Assembly: GCA_028752905.1 (NCBI GenBank)
Contig: JAQNBH010000003.1
Coordinates: 4,148,204-4,212,203, forward strand
Source: Cladorhizidae sp. MBARI D1340-BT2
Lineage: Eukaryota > Porifera > Demospongiae > Poecilosclerida > Cladorhizidae
Length of the DNA stretch: 64,000 bases
Direction: 5' to 3'
The notes under the pieces were generated by a model that was not told where the DNA came from, did no database searches, and worked only from the letters and a program-made list of their open reading frames with translations. Position 1 is the stretch's first letter. Each line of letters opens with the position of its first letter. Both the position numbers and the translations under genes were made by a program. Shown here piece after piece: positions 1-11,700 of the stretch.

Positions 1-375
1 GGAGGGGTTATGGATGGAATAGCTAATCCTACTATATTTGACATCAAAAGTTACCTACTTTCTCTTTCTTGTGGTCAAGTGTCTCTGCTGTCGCAAGTGA
101 AGCATCTAATGGAACTCATTTTGGTAATGCCAGCAACAAATGCATCATCGGAAAGATCATTTAGTGCCTTAAGACGTGTTAAGAACTATCTCAGGTCAAG
201 CATGATGACTCAAGAACGTCTAAACCATCTGATGATGCTCCACGTGCACAAGCAACGGACAGATGCACTGGATCTCAAGTTTGTGGTGAATGAATTTATC
301 TCCTCAGATCATCGCTCTAATATTTTTGATCTAACTTTTCATAGTGAAACTTTTCATAGTAAACTGATTCTTTAA
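1..375 (+). pseudogene. hAT transposase C-terminal fragment, cut by window start
   Basis: An open frame from position 10 to 375 (121 residues) carries the hAT C-terminal dimerisation signature: the hydrophobic stretch ELILVMPATNASSERSFSALRR followed by VKNYLRSSM and LNHLMMLHVHK. In hAT transposases this block lies at the C-terminus, so the catalytic part would be left of the window. The stop at 373-375 is followed by AT-rich sequence. I did not find the right terminal inverted repeat, so the extent of the element is unknown. It is related to, but distinct from, the hAT at 15991-18527, whose equivalent block reads LVLPSTNAASERSFSAMKR. Family call is strong; whether the complete gene is functional cannot be judged. 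Confidence 0.8.
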
Positions 376-905
376 ACATTTATAATATACTATTTTTACT
401 TATAACATGATAATCTGTGTTTTCTCGGCATCTGTCCAGCTTGTCATCTGTCCAAAATTTTGCTCACGGCACCTGCAGTGGTAGTAGGAAACAAGGCAAG
501 GCTAAAACGTGGTATGTTTGTGTCACATTATATACGGCCAGGCAAACGGTTCTCATCACCGCCCGCCTCACTTTGAAGCCACCACTTCAACCTACATTTG
601 GTTAAATTTGTGGACACGCCCATTATAATTATACCACAATCCAATGGTATGAAGAAGCCATGTGACTATTATTTCTTTTGCAAGTATTTCTCTTTCAAGC
701 TGGTTTGTTGGATGTTGGTGTTTTTTAAAAGCACTGTTTTGTTGGATGGACAGCCGGTTGTTTTTTGGCGATTGTTTTTGACTAAAAAGAAATTCACAAT
801 AATGACCTCCCTCCTCACCAATATTTTAAAAATGGGTGATGAGAAACAGTTAGCTACCTGGCCCAAAGCATGAACATCGGTGTTTAAAATCCACTGTCAG
901 CATAA
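376..905. other. Sequence with no recognised gene
   Basis: AT-rich sequence between the hAT fragment and the start of homology to the tandem unit. Short open frames are present on both strands but match no family I recognise. It probably includes the 3' non-coding end of the hAT element. Confidence 0.5.
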
Positions 906-957
906 TTCCTCGCACTGCTTGAAAGTGGCTACATTATCTTTGCTTCCATACTTATGC
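903..957. other. Left junction of the tandem array with a short inverted duplication
   Basis: About 40 bp here (starting CATAATTCCTCGCACTGC) are the reverse complement of the sequence at about 19483-19525 in unit 2. The same tract should lie in forward orientation just left of position 957. About a dozen bases later the forward unit sequence resumes at TATGCTATATACGAGGAAAGC. The left edge of unit 1 is therefore a rearranged breakpoint with a small inverted duplication. Confidence 0.7.
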
Positions 958-1690
958 TATATACGAGGAAAGCCAGGAGGGAGATGAGAGCATGGAAGCA
1001 AATCATGGTTAACTCAGGCAGCAAATTTAGCAGTTGTCATGGTTGGTTGACATTTTTCATAGGCAGTTTGCCACAACCATGTCAGTGCTTTCGAGCGACA
1101 TTCCTCATCATCCAATACAGAGGGCCACTTGTGCTTTCCTCTTAGAAAATCAGCAAATTCTCCCTTGTTATTGTAAAAATAATTCCTCCATTGATCGAAT
1201 CGAGTGGTTACTGAACCCTACCACAGATCCTGCCTCATTAGCAGCTGCTCTACATTTGTCAGTCCAAATCTTGCTATAAAGAATGGGTCTCTAGTCGGCC
1301 AAAGTCTGTCCAGAAAATGTTTGCTATCATTCTTATGGACACTTTCAGGATAAGCTGTTGCTTCTTCTTCTGTAAAGGTAATGGTTGTCAGAGAAGCTAT
1401 CACTGTCACTCTCTTCATCGATGAATAAACTAATGGCAGCACAAATGAGTTGCCCAAGGGATAGAAATTTGGACTGTATTGATCCAATGAAATTGTGGCT
1501 GTCCCAGCTTATGACCTAGGTATAGGTTGACTCACTTCTTGAAGAAGTGTTGTTTCTGATTCAGACTCCAATTCAGGCAACTGTGTCACAGCTGTCCTTG
1601 AAGATTCACTCATATTGGTCATATATAGCGCTTTAGCAGCTCTCATACTCTTAGCTCAGGCTAGCTGATGCTTTCTTTTCACCCATTTGG
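955..1690 (-). pseudogene. DDE transposase remnant, N-terminal part only (unit 1)
   Basis: Antisense remnant corresponding to the N-terminal third of the transposase seen more fully at 18534-20230. On the minus strand it begins with a short frame containing the MRAAKALYMTN-like start seen in unit 4 and runs toward the break at about 955. The catalytic region (DGHER, DEST, ELNPIERVW) is absent because unit 1 is cut there. The plus-strand open frame at 1034-1279 is an antisense shadow that recurs in all four units. Confidence 0.6.
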
Positions 1691-2251
1691 GCTTTTTTTT
1701 TTGCACTCACATTAGGAGAACAAAAAAATCTAGTTCTGTTACCGTGGAAACAGGCAGCGCCCATTTTCGGCACACAAAAAAAAGTCATTTCAAGAAAGTG
1801 TTCGCAAGTTATTCGCGCCGTGCGAGTTAAAATGGCTGCTATATAGCACTATAAAATTATTCTCCGTAATTCCTCCTTCGGTTTCACCTAGAAAATTTTC
1901 GTAATCACACCAAGGTGGAAAATCATCAAAGAAAATGGAAGGGTCGAAATGGAAGGGTCGAAAGTTGTCGAGTCTTGAGAAAAGGGTCGTAGGTTATCTG
2001 GGTTTTGAAACGGTGTAGGTTATCTGATGGGGACTGTGAGTTATGGCATGGCTCTTGTGTGTGTCATGCCTACCCATGGTGATTCTCACACAGACTTGAT
2101 ACAGAGTAGAATACTTCATGGTTTGTCATTTGTCCCCGTTCATGTCTCATTCTTCTTAGAGCTTTCAGGTCCAATGGCTAAGTGGGAAAGATAGACATCC
2201 ACAGACACAAAAAAGTAAGTGTTAAGTTAATAAAACAAGGAGAGGTGTGGT

Positions 2252-2440
2252 ATGCATCAGGTTGATAGATGTGAGCTATGTGATGAAGGTGTTGTGGAAG
2301 ATATTGTGCATTTCTTGTTGTACTGCGGAGAGTTTGCTGTTGATCGAGGAAGATTATTGAACATGGTCAAGGGCATTGAAGGGTCTGTGGAGTGCATGGT
2401 AGAATGGAGAAATAAAGACAGTGGGCGTAATATTGGGTAG
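2252..2440 (+). pseudogene. LINE zinc-binding (zf-RVT-like) remnant, unit 1
   Basis: A 62-residue frame contains C-x2-C, then about 13 residues, H-x4-C (RCELCDEG ... HFLLYCGEF), followed by a basic-acidic helix. This spacing is typical of the zinc-binding domain downstream of reverse transcriptase in many non-LTR retrotransposons. No reverse transcriptase or endonuclease lies upstream, so this is a short 3' fragment. Downstream to about 2570 the sequence stays conserved between units. The same frame recurs at 20723, 38914 and 60190. A small host zinc-finger protein is possible but less likely. Confidence 0.5.
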
Positions 2441-3626
2441 ACAAGTATATATATAGCAGGGGTGAAGGAAGAGGTGTTAGGTATATAGGGTAGACAGAAT
2501 TGTTAAGGGAAATGAGCTAAAGTGGTGGGAGAAGAGGAAATACTTGATGTTTGGCACCTAGTGTTATATCTTTGGCACCTCCTCCCATCCCAATCACAAA
2601 AACTCGCTTTTTCACAACTTTTCTTCAGTCGATTTTGTCATTTATTGTTTGTATATAATTATGTACTTAATGATGGCCCATCTCAAGGCTAAACAGAACA
2701 ATTATGCCAATCTGGAGAATTCTTCCATTTAGTCTCACTACAGTTAGTTTCAACTCGGTATGTTTTGGATTCTCTCCTTTCTCATGAATATGACTGAATT
2801 GCCGAGGCTGGAAAACTAGAGAATTTCTTTTTGCTCCTTTAACATAATCTTAGTGTTTCCTTTCATTTTCCATCAACCACAATTGCTCTCTAGTTTCATT
2901 CTGCAATTATGCATGGAGTCACCAGTGCCTAACATGAGGTTGACTTGCAAAACAAAAATTACCAACAGACAGTGGCAATTAATTCTGTCTTAAGGCCATG
3001 GAGAGATAAGACACCTTCTGCAATGAGTTCCATAAACTAATGGCATCAAGTATGCTCTGCAAGTACTTCTATGTATTTTTTAAAGTACCCTATATAGCTA
3101 TCATGAAATACTCATCAGCACTGGTTGTGTAGCTAGAGATAACCATAGCCCAAGTATCATGGAGCAGACTACAATAGATGTGTATGTGTGTGGATGCATA
3201 TATGGGTAGGCAAGTGCTTCATCAAACACAGGACCCTAAAACAATTTCGCTTCTACACCAGTCAATAACATACATGCATGCACGCCACAGCAAAACTATC
3301 TGCTCACAGCATTGCAATATATATACTCCATACTGTTGTAGTACACGATTGAACAAAACTATTCTTCACTCACACAATTCTATATAGTTCTAGTCTATAT
3401 ACTTCATCACACTTGAGCAGCACTTGAATGCATTTAATGATTAAAAAATATATAGGGCGAGTAGGTTTGACATGTTTAGGTGTGAAGGTTCAGCAACTAG
3501 CAGAAGAGTAGGCTAATCTACACCCCCAGCATGTGCAGAATATTCATTCATAAGGTCATATATAGTAAGTTAAAGAATTGACATAAATATGGTAAAAACA
3601 TTGACACTACCTACAATTTAAAAATG
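2441..3626. other. 3' flank of GCNT copy 1, no gene recognised
   Basis: Non-coding sequence shared with units 2 and 3. A 69-residue plus-strand frame at 3178-3387 recurs in the other units (25095, 45082), but its composition (His, Thr, Cys rich, no domain) suggests a chance frame preserved by duplication. The equivalent TTAA at 21324 in unit 2 received a 3.4-kb insertion; here that site reads TCTTAGTG and is empty. Confidence 0.6.
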
Positions 3627-5321
3627 CTACAATCTCCCACACTGCTGTAAGTGTTCCAATTTGTTTCTCCTGACAAGCTCCTGCTCCATACAATCCATTA
3701 CTACTGTGTCATGATCCATGATGTACTTGTTGTGGAAGATAGGTCCTCTGTCGGGGCCATCGGAATTTCCTTCAAGACCATCGAAGCCGCCTGTGCTAAT
3801 ATCACCACTCACACCAGGCTTGTATGAAAGCTTGGCTAGATCTTGTGCAGTAACAATGCATATGTCGTGGATTACCTGCCCGAAGCAGTATTGCGATGTT
3901 ATTGGTTGTCTTGTCATTTGTTTGTAGATATTTTGAGTGTATTCCTGCCAGCTGGCTACGGCAATCCATATACAGGAGATTGTGAAAAAGATCTTGTTTT
4001 TGTATTCTGGTCTGTAACCTCCAGGGACAGGGACACCAGGTTTCATGAACACCACAGCGTAGATCATCTCCTCAGGGATGCAGGCATCTTTAAAGTAGTT
4101 CCTTATTGTAATGCCTTCTTCGCTGCAGAGGTAATACTCAACATAAGTATGACTAAGAGCAACGTAGGCCCAGCTCTTGTACATCTTCATGTCGTATGGT
4201 AAAGCGGACATGTGTTCATCCCGCATCGTTATCTTGCCGGTCACCGTGCTCAAGGACGACTTGAAGTAATATCTATGTTTGAATGCTTTGGTATGTTCTT
4301 CTATCTTGACAGATGACATTCCATCAAGAGGTTCTAGAAGAGACACTACCTCAGCATTTGTACGCAAAGGTAGTTCTTTGCCACAGAGAGTGATGACATA
4401 CTTCCAGGGGTATTTGTCTCGAGCTAACAGCAGGTCGGAGAAGCAGCTCGCGTGAGCTTCTAGTAATGTATACCAACCCCTATAGACATCTTCGATTTTG
4501 CGAGGAACAATGACGTTGTCGAGACACGAAGCAAGGTTGAAGATGATGTGCTTGAAGGTGTGACTCGACTTCAGGTCGAAATGGAGACAGTATAGATTGT
4601 GGGGACGATATATCACTTTTAAGAATCGCAATATCTGATATGGGTGCTTGTCAATATTGATGGCATAAGCTATGGGAAATTTTTTCTCTCTATCCGACAC
4701 AAAAAAATTGTCCTTGAAAATGCTTTTAACCCAATCACAATTCGACGTCTTTGAAACCAAACCAGAAACGCTTTTACCAGTCTTCCACAAATGATTAGAT
4801 TCATCTATCCATTTTGTTTCATTAGTGTTTAAAGCTTTCCCTGTGAACACCTTATCACACATTTTAGGTATCCTTCCTGGCACAAGCTCTGTTACTAGAC
4901 CGCTCTTCCAGGAAGTAAACCCACCCTTTGGTAGATAACATTGGTTCCGCTTTCTCAGTTCTTCAGGAATAGGGCGCACTAGATGAGAAGGAGGCAGCTT
5001 TCCTTTACTCAATTCTAATTCAGAGATGAAATGTCGGCGTCTCTCCTTGACCGACGACACAGTGCAAATGTTGTAGCTAAACTTGTTGTTGGATTGTTGA
5101 AACCATGGATTAGTCTCGACCTTGCCCAATAGATCATCTTGGCAAGTGTATAACAGCAGGCAGATGATGACTGCTATATAGAACTTGACAATGACTTCAT
5201 TGTTCCACCTTCTTCTTAGACGGATTTTTACCACCAGGGCCAAATCGATACCATAATCCAAGAAACACAGAAACCTTGCCCTGGCTGGATTATGGCCATA
5301 TCCGAAATTACCTTTTCCCAT
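3627..5321 (-). CDS. GCNT-like beta-1,6-N-acetylglucosaminyltransferase (GT14), copy 1
   Basis: Intact single-exon frame of 564 residues from the Met at 5321. That start has a good context (A at -3, G at +4) and lies just before MGKGNFGYG; an upstream in-frame Met at 5369 sits too close to the TATA-like box. Family knowledge: GT14 core-2/I-branching enzymes are Golgi type II proteins transferring GlcNAc from UDP-GlcNAc to O-glycans. Visible: basic RLRRRW (34-39), membrane anchor about 43-59, stem to about 213, GT domain about 214-550 starting FPIAYAINIDKHPYQILRF. The LCGKELPLRTN motif (312-322) matches the family. E418 in IPEEM aligns with the catalytic Glu of mammalian GCNT1, and K532 with its conserved Lys. 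At the usual Arg position there is His (485). A Gly/Ser-rich insert (about 503-526) is unusual. One sequon at N167. Acceptor unknown. Confidence 0.85.
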   Translation of the reverse strand: MGKGNFGYGHNPARARFLCFLDYGIDLALVVKIRLRRRWNNEVIVKFYIAVIICLLLYTCQDDLLGKVETNPWFQQSNNKFSYNICTVSSVKERRRHFISELELSKGKLPPSHLVRPIPEELRKRNQCYLPKGGFTSWKSGLVTELVPGRIPKMCDKVFTGKALNTNETKWIDESNHLWKTGKSVSGLVSKTSNCDWVKSIFKDNFFVSDREKKFPIAYAINIDKHPYQILRFLKVIYRPHNLYCLHFDLKSSHTFKHIIFNLASCLDNVIVPRKIEDVYRGWYTLLEAHASCFSDLLLARDKYPWKYVITLCGKELPLRTNAEVVSLLEPLDGMSSVKIEEHTKAFKHRYYFKSSLSTVTGKITMRDEHMSALPYDMKMYKSWAYVALSHTYVEYYLCSEEGITIRNYFKDACIPEEMIYAVVFMKPGVPVPGGYRPEYKNKIFFTISCIWIAVASWQEYTQNIYKQMTRQPITSQYCFGQVIHDICIVTAQDLAKLSYKPGVSGDISTGGFDGLEGNSDGPDRGPIFHNKYIMDHDTVVMDCMEQELVRRNKLEHLQQCGRL

Positions 5322-5388
5322 TGTCCTACAAGAGAAGAGGGGAGGGGGGAGAATATACATATATATCACGTTGTAATAGACATTCTTT

Positions 5389-5398
5389 CTTTATATAG
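5389..5398 (-). promoter_or_regulatory. TATA-like box upstream of GCNT copy 1
   Basis: On the minus strand the sequence CTATATAAAG lies about 70 bp upstream of the chosen start and is kept in all three copies (27306-27315 and 47292-47301). With transcription starting about 30 bp downstream, the ATG at 5321 would be the first usable start. Prediction from motif and position only. Confidence 0.4.
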
Positions 5399-6783
5399 TT
5401 TAAAAAAATCTACAACAAAAGTAGCAACAAGATAAACATGTACAGAGAAAAGGCATGTGACATCAGCAGTCATGAAATTTAGTGAGTAGAACTAAAGTGA
5501 ACCTTTCAAGACTTAGGGGGGAAAGGGGGGGGGGGGAAATTAAGTTGAGGGAGAGACCCAACAACTTCAACTAGGTTTTCTAAACATCCAGCAACCCAAG
5601 TTACAGTATATCATCCCAGTGATGTATTTGTTAATTTCGGATCAACTCATAATGGTATTTTTCAAGGCTGACCAATGAGACCAGCACATCAACATCGAAC
5701 CTGGCGAAAGTGATCCGGGTTTTATCACTATGGAAAATGCATAGTTTTAACCTCAAATAATCATTTCACTGCCGGGTCAGGAAGAGGTATGTTAAAGGTC
5801 TTACCACATACATAGGTATCTAGTACAGTAATGATATTCACAGGTAATAATTACACCAACTCTAAACCCTAGATTTTAAGAAGACCACCGTGCTGGTGAG
5901 GATGGAGTATAGATTTCTGTTGGTGCAGAGATGGAAGCTTATGGTGATGAAGAAGTATGTAGTATGTATATAGCGACCAATTTTGCTAGAAGTCTAAGGA
6001 GAAGCCAATGGAACCAACCAAGAATCACAGAGAGCACATTCACCGCTGAACTGTACAATGACCAGATCAGAGAGAGGTCATTTGATTTAGTTTTCATGAT
6101 AAGGCTTAGTGCATGGACTATGCAATAGCTCCTTTAAAGTCCATACACATGGCATACAGAAAATATGCGGTATCAACTGGTAGTTCTCCCCCAACTTCAG
6201 AAAGAATTTAAAAAAGTAATTTTTGGCTTTCCTAAAATCTTTGATCCAAACCAACCCTTGATTGGGTTACCACTGGTTGGGTTTCCCTCCTCTAAGTGGC
6301 TACTACATGTGCATCCATCTACAGCACATGTCCATAAGAAGTCGGCCACGCACAAACATTGGCCTTCTTTTCATTGTTATATTAAAGAATACACTTTAGA
6401 ATATGTCATGTATTGAAAAAGCAGAAAACCAGGAATTAAATGACCCAAAAAGGAATAGAGATCGAGTTATCTTTACTCTTGTGTAAAGTCATGACAACCA
6501 ATACCAACTATGCACGTCAGCTGTATAAACCTACATGCTGAGAGAACTTTTCTACATTAGGGCCTGTTGTCACTGAGCTGCCATACCTTCATGGAATTCA
6601 GCAACCGCAACAATAACTGAAGTCATTAGCCTCTCAAGCCACCAGGCAAGATCTGTAAAGCTAGTTCGCTCTAATTATAGGTCATCATAGCTTGCAGTCG
6701 ATTGTTGTGAGGAGAACTGAAAGAAAATATCAAGAAGCATTGCCATGCAGTACCTTCCTCTCCGCAGCTTGATTATGTTGAAG
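5399..6783. other. GCNT upstream region, no gene recognised
   Basis: Contains a run of 12 G at 5525-5536 and sequence conserved with the units 2 and 3 GCNT upstream regions. The site CTTTAAAGTCC at about 6131-6141 is the empty target of the fold-back element present at 28071 and 48038. A 65-residue frame at 5931-6128 is disrupted in the other units and is probably not a gene. Confidence 0.6.
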
Positions 6784-7093
6784 CCTACTGTAGCTGACCA
6801 CGAGCCCAACAGCTCCATTCAAACCTCTCCATCCTTCACTGAGGAAGTCTACTGTAGCTGACCACGTGCACAAAGGCTCCATTCAAACCTCTCCATCCTT
6901 CATGAGGAAGTCTACTGTAGCTGACCACGAACACAATAGCTGCATTCAAACCTCTCCACCCTTCATGAGGAAACCTACTGTAGCTGGCAACGAGCACAAC
7001 AGCTCCATTCAAACCTCTCCATCCTTCATGAGGAAACCTACTGGAGCTGGCCACGAGCACAACGGCTCCATTCAAACCTCTCCATCCTTCATG
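6784..7093. repeat. 63-bp minisatellite, 5 units (unit 1)
   Basis: Five tandem copies of a 63-bp unit beginning CTACTGTAGCTGACCACG and containing CTCCATTCAAACCTCTCC and CTTCATGAGG. As 63 is divisible by three, the array stays open on both strands as 21-residue repeats (plus about TVAGHEHNSSIQTSP; minus about EGWRGLNGAVVLVASYSR). One unit has an extra base (CACTGAGG). Orthologous arrays at 29622 and 51245 have more units. Confidence 0.9.
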
Positions 7094-8199
7094 TGATTGG
7101 ACGTTGATACAGAATAAATAAATGGGGTGATAATTGCTCATTGTTTTACCAACTGAAACAACATTTTTTTTGAGAATTCGATTCGAAATTAAACAAATTC
7201 TAGAGGGTTTGATCTGTGACACAGTGTGAATGCAAAGCAAGAGTTTGCTGGATTTGAAATATAGTGTTGAATATGACCAACTTTTAAGGGGATTGGGAGG
7301 AACTCTTCCTTATCCAGACCCCCACAACCCGGCTCTCTCTACCAGGCACCTGCCTAGATAATAGTGTGGATTGGAATTGCCTGTACAATTTGGCATCCCC
7401 CAACAATGAAAATATGTTTCTAGGCATTTCAGAGGATCCACAACAGCTCAGTATTAGTTATAGGCTCACCAGGAAGAGAAGCAATTCGGTATCAGTGAAC
7501 CTGTAGACTGATACCGAGTTACTTCTATTCCTGGTGAGCCTGTATACTAAATTACTTCTCTTCCTAATCTGCCAAGTTCTCCATTGTGTTGTCAGGAAAC
7601 AACCACCACTGGGAGTTGGATGATGTCTGCAATCATACAAGAGCTGCAGTGAACCATGTCATATGCACATGCATTAACACAATGCTCCGATGCCCTGACC
7701 ATGTTCTGATTGTCACAACCACAGTCACTGGTTGGATGACTCGTGCTAAACCGCACAGCTGGCTTTGCATTGTGTGGGGGAAGAGGCCCAGAGTGCCAGT
7801 GGCCGACTACTTGTCATAGATAACTATTGTCCCCCACAAGTGTGAAGGCTCTCCAGTTATTGCCAATAAAGAGCAATACACAGACCTTGCATTACTCTCA
7901 GCTTGCAAAAAGGATTCATGTCCTCCAATGTTGTGTTTCTCCAGGTGACTGCACATCACTGGGTGCCAGTCAGCAGATGCTCCCAGAAACATTCCCTTCG
8001 AAGATCAATTGGAGGAATTATGAATGGAATGGCCAAGGACTTCTAGCAACAATAGGACACCCCACGGTAACCTGAAGCATCCTGGGATTCTATTTCAGGA
8101 GACCTGATCGAGAGTTCCTTTCTCACTTGTGGCATCTCGCCAGCATTGGCGGCTCTCAGAATTGACTCCCAGGGACTCTCAGAAGCCAAGTGGGGAGAC
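7094..8199. other. Unit 1 specific sequence, no gene recognised
   Basis: Sequence after the minisatellite that does not align by eye to the 670-bp segment at the same place in units 2 and 3. It contains the hairpin at 7462-7541. Short open frames on both strands show no recognisable domain. It may be a further inserted element with unidentified ends. Confidence 0.45.
7462..7541. repeat. Imperfect hairpin with about 34-bp arms
   Basis: AGGCTCACCAGGAAGAGAAG ... TCGGTATCAG (7462-7495) is followed after 12 bp by CTGATACCGA ... CCTGGTGAGCCT (7508-7541), nearly its reverse complement. It could be the core of a short fold-back element or encode a structured RNA; nothing else supports either. Confidence 0.7.
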
Positions 8200-8600
8200 A
8201 GTTGCATTTTTAACTTATGGTTACAACTTTAGAGCTCCGTAGATTCTGCAAACTTCATGGTATGGACTTGATATATAGCTCAAAAGATAGGTCTCTCTGT
8301 GTGCTCTCTTTTGATACTAAAATATGTTTCATAGGTATAACTATGGGCAAGTTACTCCTAAAGTGGAGGGACCTCAAAAACCTGAATCCCTGCAACCTCC
8401 GCCAAAGTACTTACATTTTAACGCCTAATGAAAAAGGTCATTGAATAGCCTAGGGCTTCCTCTAGCCACTGGTACCAATTTCAAATCTTTACCACTTAGC
8501 AATCTGGAGTTATTTTGGCTGAGGTTGCAGCCAGGGATTCAGGTTTACCTACATACAGTGATGACCTCATAGAAACTTGCCACACTTCGACAGCCTCATT
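8200..8600. repeat. Fold-back element relative (unit 1)
   Basis: Begins with a tract (GGTTACAACTTTAGAGCTCC, then GTAGATTCTGCAAACTTCATG and AAAGATAGGTCTCTCTGTG) shared with the fold-back elements at 28071, 48038 and 49298. The second half (CCTAATGAAAAAGGTCATTG ... GCTTCCTCTAGCCACTGGTACC) corresponds to their centre and start of the right arm. The right arm is truncated, so this is a partial copy. Confidence 0.65.
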
Positions 8601-8701
8601 GATGAGTGAGAACTAAGAGGGAAGTGGACATATGTTGCATATCTAGAGGGTTCATCTTAAACCCTGACCACATGTGTACTTAGGATGTGAGATCACAAAA
8701 T

Positions 8702-8711
8702 AGGCACAGCT
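8702..8711. repeat. Left flanking direct repeat of P element
   Basis: AGGCACAGCT directly left of the element is repeated at 12148-12157. The empty site in unit 2 (about 32408-32417) has one copy, showing that the repeat arose on insertion. Ten bp is longer than the 8 bp canonical for P elements. Confidence 0.85.
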
Positions 8712-11700
8712 AGAGTCCCTGTATATATAAGAGTAGTGCCATGACCTTTGACCGGAAGTAATACGGCAGCCATTTTGGACCCAAAATAGAGCCAGCTGTA
8801 ATAGTCAAATAGCGTGAATGCCGTCCTGTAGTGCAGTTGGGTGCACTAACCGTGCAGAGAGAGGAGTTAGACTGTTTCGCTTCCCGGCAGATGCTAACAG
8901 AAGGAAAATTTGGGAACAAAAAGTCAGCCATGTTGGTTGGATCCCGACTTAGCAGAGTAGACTGTGCGAGGTATGTTTAATACAGCTTTATAATTATATA
9001 GCTAGCTAATTATTAACTTAACAACAATTTGGATTAACAACAATTTGGAGGCAGTAAATGGCAGCTTGATCAGATATATACACTTGAAAACAGAAGTGAA
9101 TATCATTGAGGGACATTACTGGGCTAAATGTGTTGAGTTTGAGAGCATGGACAAATGAAGTTAAATGAGCAGGGAGAAGTCAGGGGGATTAAAATTGGTG
9201 GGATATTTGTGGTGTTTTTATTTTTAGCTAGCTAGAGTTTTTTTTTGTTTTTTTTCCTTTCAGGAACACTTTGATGAACAACAGTTTGAGAATAAGAGGG
9301 CAGATGGGATACGGAAATTGAAATCAACAGCTGTTCCCACCATCTTCATCCATTGCACAGCTGCAAAGCTAAGAAAGCCTCCCATGAAACAGAAGCTGTC
9401 CTACACTGAAGATGAAGTCTCTACTGTATTGTCAGACCATGCCGCTTCATCAAGTTCATGCAGTCAAAGTGTGCTTGGTAAGTTATAAATGTTATGTTCC
9501 GAATACATTATCTCCTGTCTTATATCTATATGTTCATCTTCATAGATACATGTTGTGGGGAGGAAAGTTCCATGGAAGATCTAGATCAAGTGCATGTTCC
9601 AGATTTACAAGGAGGAATCGATAAAATGAAGATGGAACTGCTACAGGCCAAGAAGAAAATAAAACAATTGGAAAAGGCCAAAAGTAGACAAGAAGCAAAG
9701 TTCGCTGGACTATTCAGATCAGACCAGCTGAAATGTTTGGATCGAGGTGGCATGAGAGGAATAGAGTGGTCTTCTCCTACAGTGAAGAAGGCGTTACAAA
9801 AATTGTTTGTTTGTGGAACGCCAGGTTATAAGTTATTGCTACAAGAAGGATTCCCCCTACCGTCCATCAGAACTCTTCAAAGAAGGATGCAGACAATTCC
9901 CTTTCAACCAGGTGTATTGAAACATCTATTTCAATATTTGACTATCAAGATTTAAGGCATGCGAGAAGAGGAAAAGGTGTGTTGTCTGACGCTCGATGAA
10001 ATGAGCATTACGCAGCGCTTGGAATTCGATGTTGAAAGTGGTAGTCTTATCGGGGAAGTCACACTTCCACATCATGATGGAACTGCTACCCATGCATTGG
10101 TTTTTATGCTGGGTGGCATCACCACTAGGTGGAAACAAGCAGTGGCTTATCATTTTACTGGAAATTCTACCAACGGAGCTGTCATAAAGGAAATAATATT
10201 AGACATTTTGAAGGAGGCACACGGCATAGGTCTTAATGTGAAAGTTGTGACGAGTGATATGGGTGCTTCAAACAGAGCCACGTGGGGAAGTTTTGGTGTC
10301 GGATGTGATCGCACAAGATTATCAACAAGGTTGAACACCCACTAGTGGCAGGAAAATATCTTTATTTCATGGCATATGTGCCCCATTTGATGAAGAACAT
10401 TAAAGCCTCATTTACAAACCATGACACTGTTACTCTCTCTGCTGACACTGTTGAAAAGCACAATCTTGACACACCAATGCTGCGAAAAGACCATTTTATT
10501 CAGCTTGTTGAGTTTCAAGAGAATTTGCCCTTAAAGCTGGCCCCAAAAATCACAGAAAAGGCATTGAATGCCAAGCATTTTAACAAAATGAAAGTGTCAA
10601 ACGCCACAAGTGTTATTAGTCATGATGTCAGCTGTGCTCTGAAATATATGGTGGAAGAAGAAGGCAAGAGTCCTGATTTATTGACAACGGCTTGGTTAAC
10701 AGAGGTTCTAAGCCACTGGTTTGCACTCATGACTAGCAGAAGTCCACTCACTGCTCTGAGTCTAATGAACCCTGTCAAGTTTAGTGAGGCCATTAACTTC
10801 CTTCAGGGTGTTGTTGAAATTTTTCGAGGTCTTCGTGTAGGTAAGAGAGGTGAATGGAAACCCATTCAAACAGGTCTTATCTTGTCTACTATTTCTGTCA
10901 TTGATATAGCTAAGGAGTTTTTAGTGGACGGATTTGTTTGTTTTCTCACATCTAGACTTGGACAAGATTGTCTGGAAAACCTATTTTCTCTCATCAGAGT
11001 CAGAAAGCCAATTCCTTCACCTCTTGAGTTTCGTTATGCCCTCAAACATGTGTCTGTTGCACAACTCTTGACATTACCTTGCTCTGGAAATTACCAGAAA
11101 GATGATGGGGAATACCTTGCAGATTTTATTGGACAGCCAGTAAAAATGCCTGCTGAACCGGAAACAGTAGAATGTCCAATCTTTTCAGACTGCACTTCTC
11201 CTGATGATCTTTCACAGGCTGAGCTCAACAGTTTGTACAATGTTGCTGGATATTGCGTAAAAAGTGTACACACATGCGAGAAAACCTGTGAGCTCTGTAT
11301 AAAGAAGGCAGTCAAAGAATTCAGTGATGCCAACCACCCAGCTTCAGCTCTAACTCTGTTGAAGGAATATGAAGTAGGGTGTCTCACCCATGTATCATCT
11401 GATGTATTTGATATGTTTATGCAGGTTGAAATGATATTTCGCTCCATGGAGAAGGAATTATTGGTTGTGCATAATGTGAAGAAAATGCTTTTGGAAAAGG
11501 CCGAGTTTCAAGTTGCAAACATTCACCTGCCAAATTGCCATAAATTGAAAACAAAACTTTTGTCCAAATTTATCAACACCAGGTTACATTTTTACTGCAA
11601 AAAGAAGAACATGGCATGTATGCAAGGAAGCAAGCTCGGGTGTGAGATGAGCAGTAAAAGTATGGCCATGAGAAAACTTGTGGAAAATATGGCTTAACTT

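Noticed and set aside
1034..1279. Plus-strand frame MSWLVDIFHRQFATTM..., present in four units
   Set aside because: It is antisense to the DDE transposase remnant, which explains its recurrence better.
3178..3387. 69-residue plus frame conserved in three units
   Set aside because: Conserved only because the unit is duplicated; low-complexity composition and no recognisable domain or start context.
3718..4202. Plus-strand open frames across the GCNT gene (also at 25641-26372 and 45622-46365)
   Set aside because: They are antisense shadows of the conserved GCNT coding strand and show no domain of their own.
6784..7093. CRISPR-like array (regular repeat spacing)
   Set aside because: The repeats are head-to-tail 63-bp units with no unique spacers, in a eukaryotic context; this is a minisatellite.
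9908..9955. Short intron removing the TAA at 9953 in the P transposase
   Set aside because: A GT...AG pair exists, but the sequence it would remove aligns with the usual protein region before the DEM motif, so a nonsense mutation fits better.
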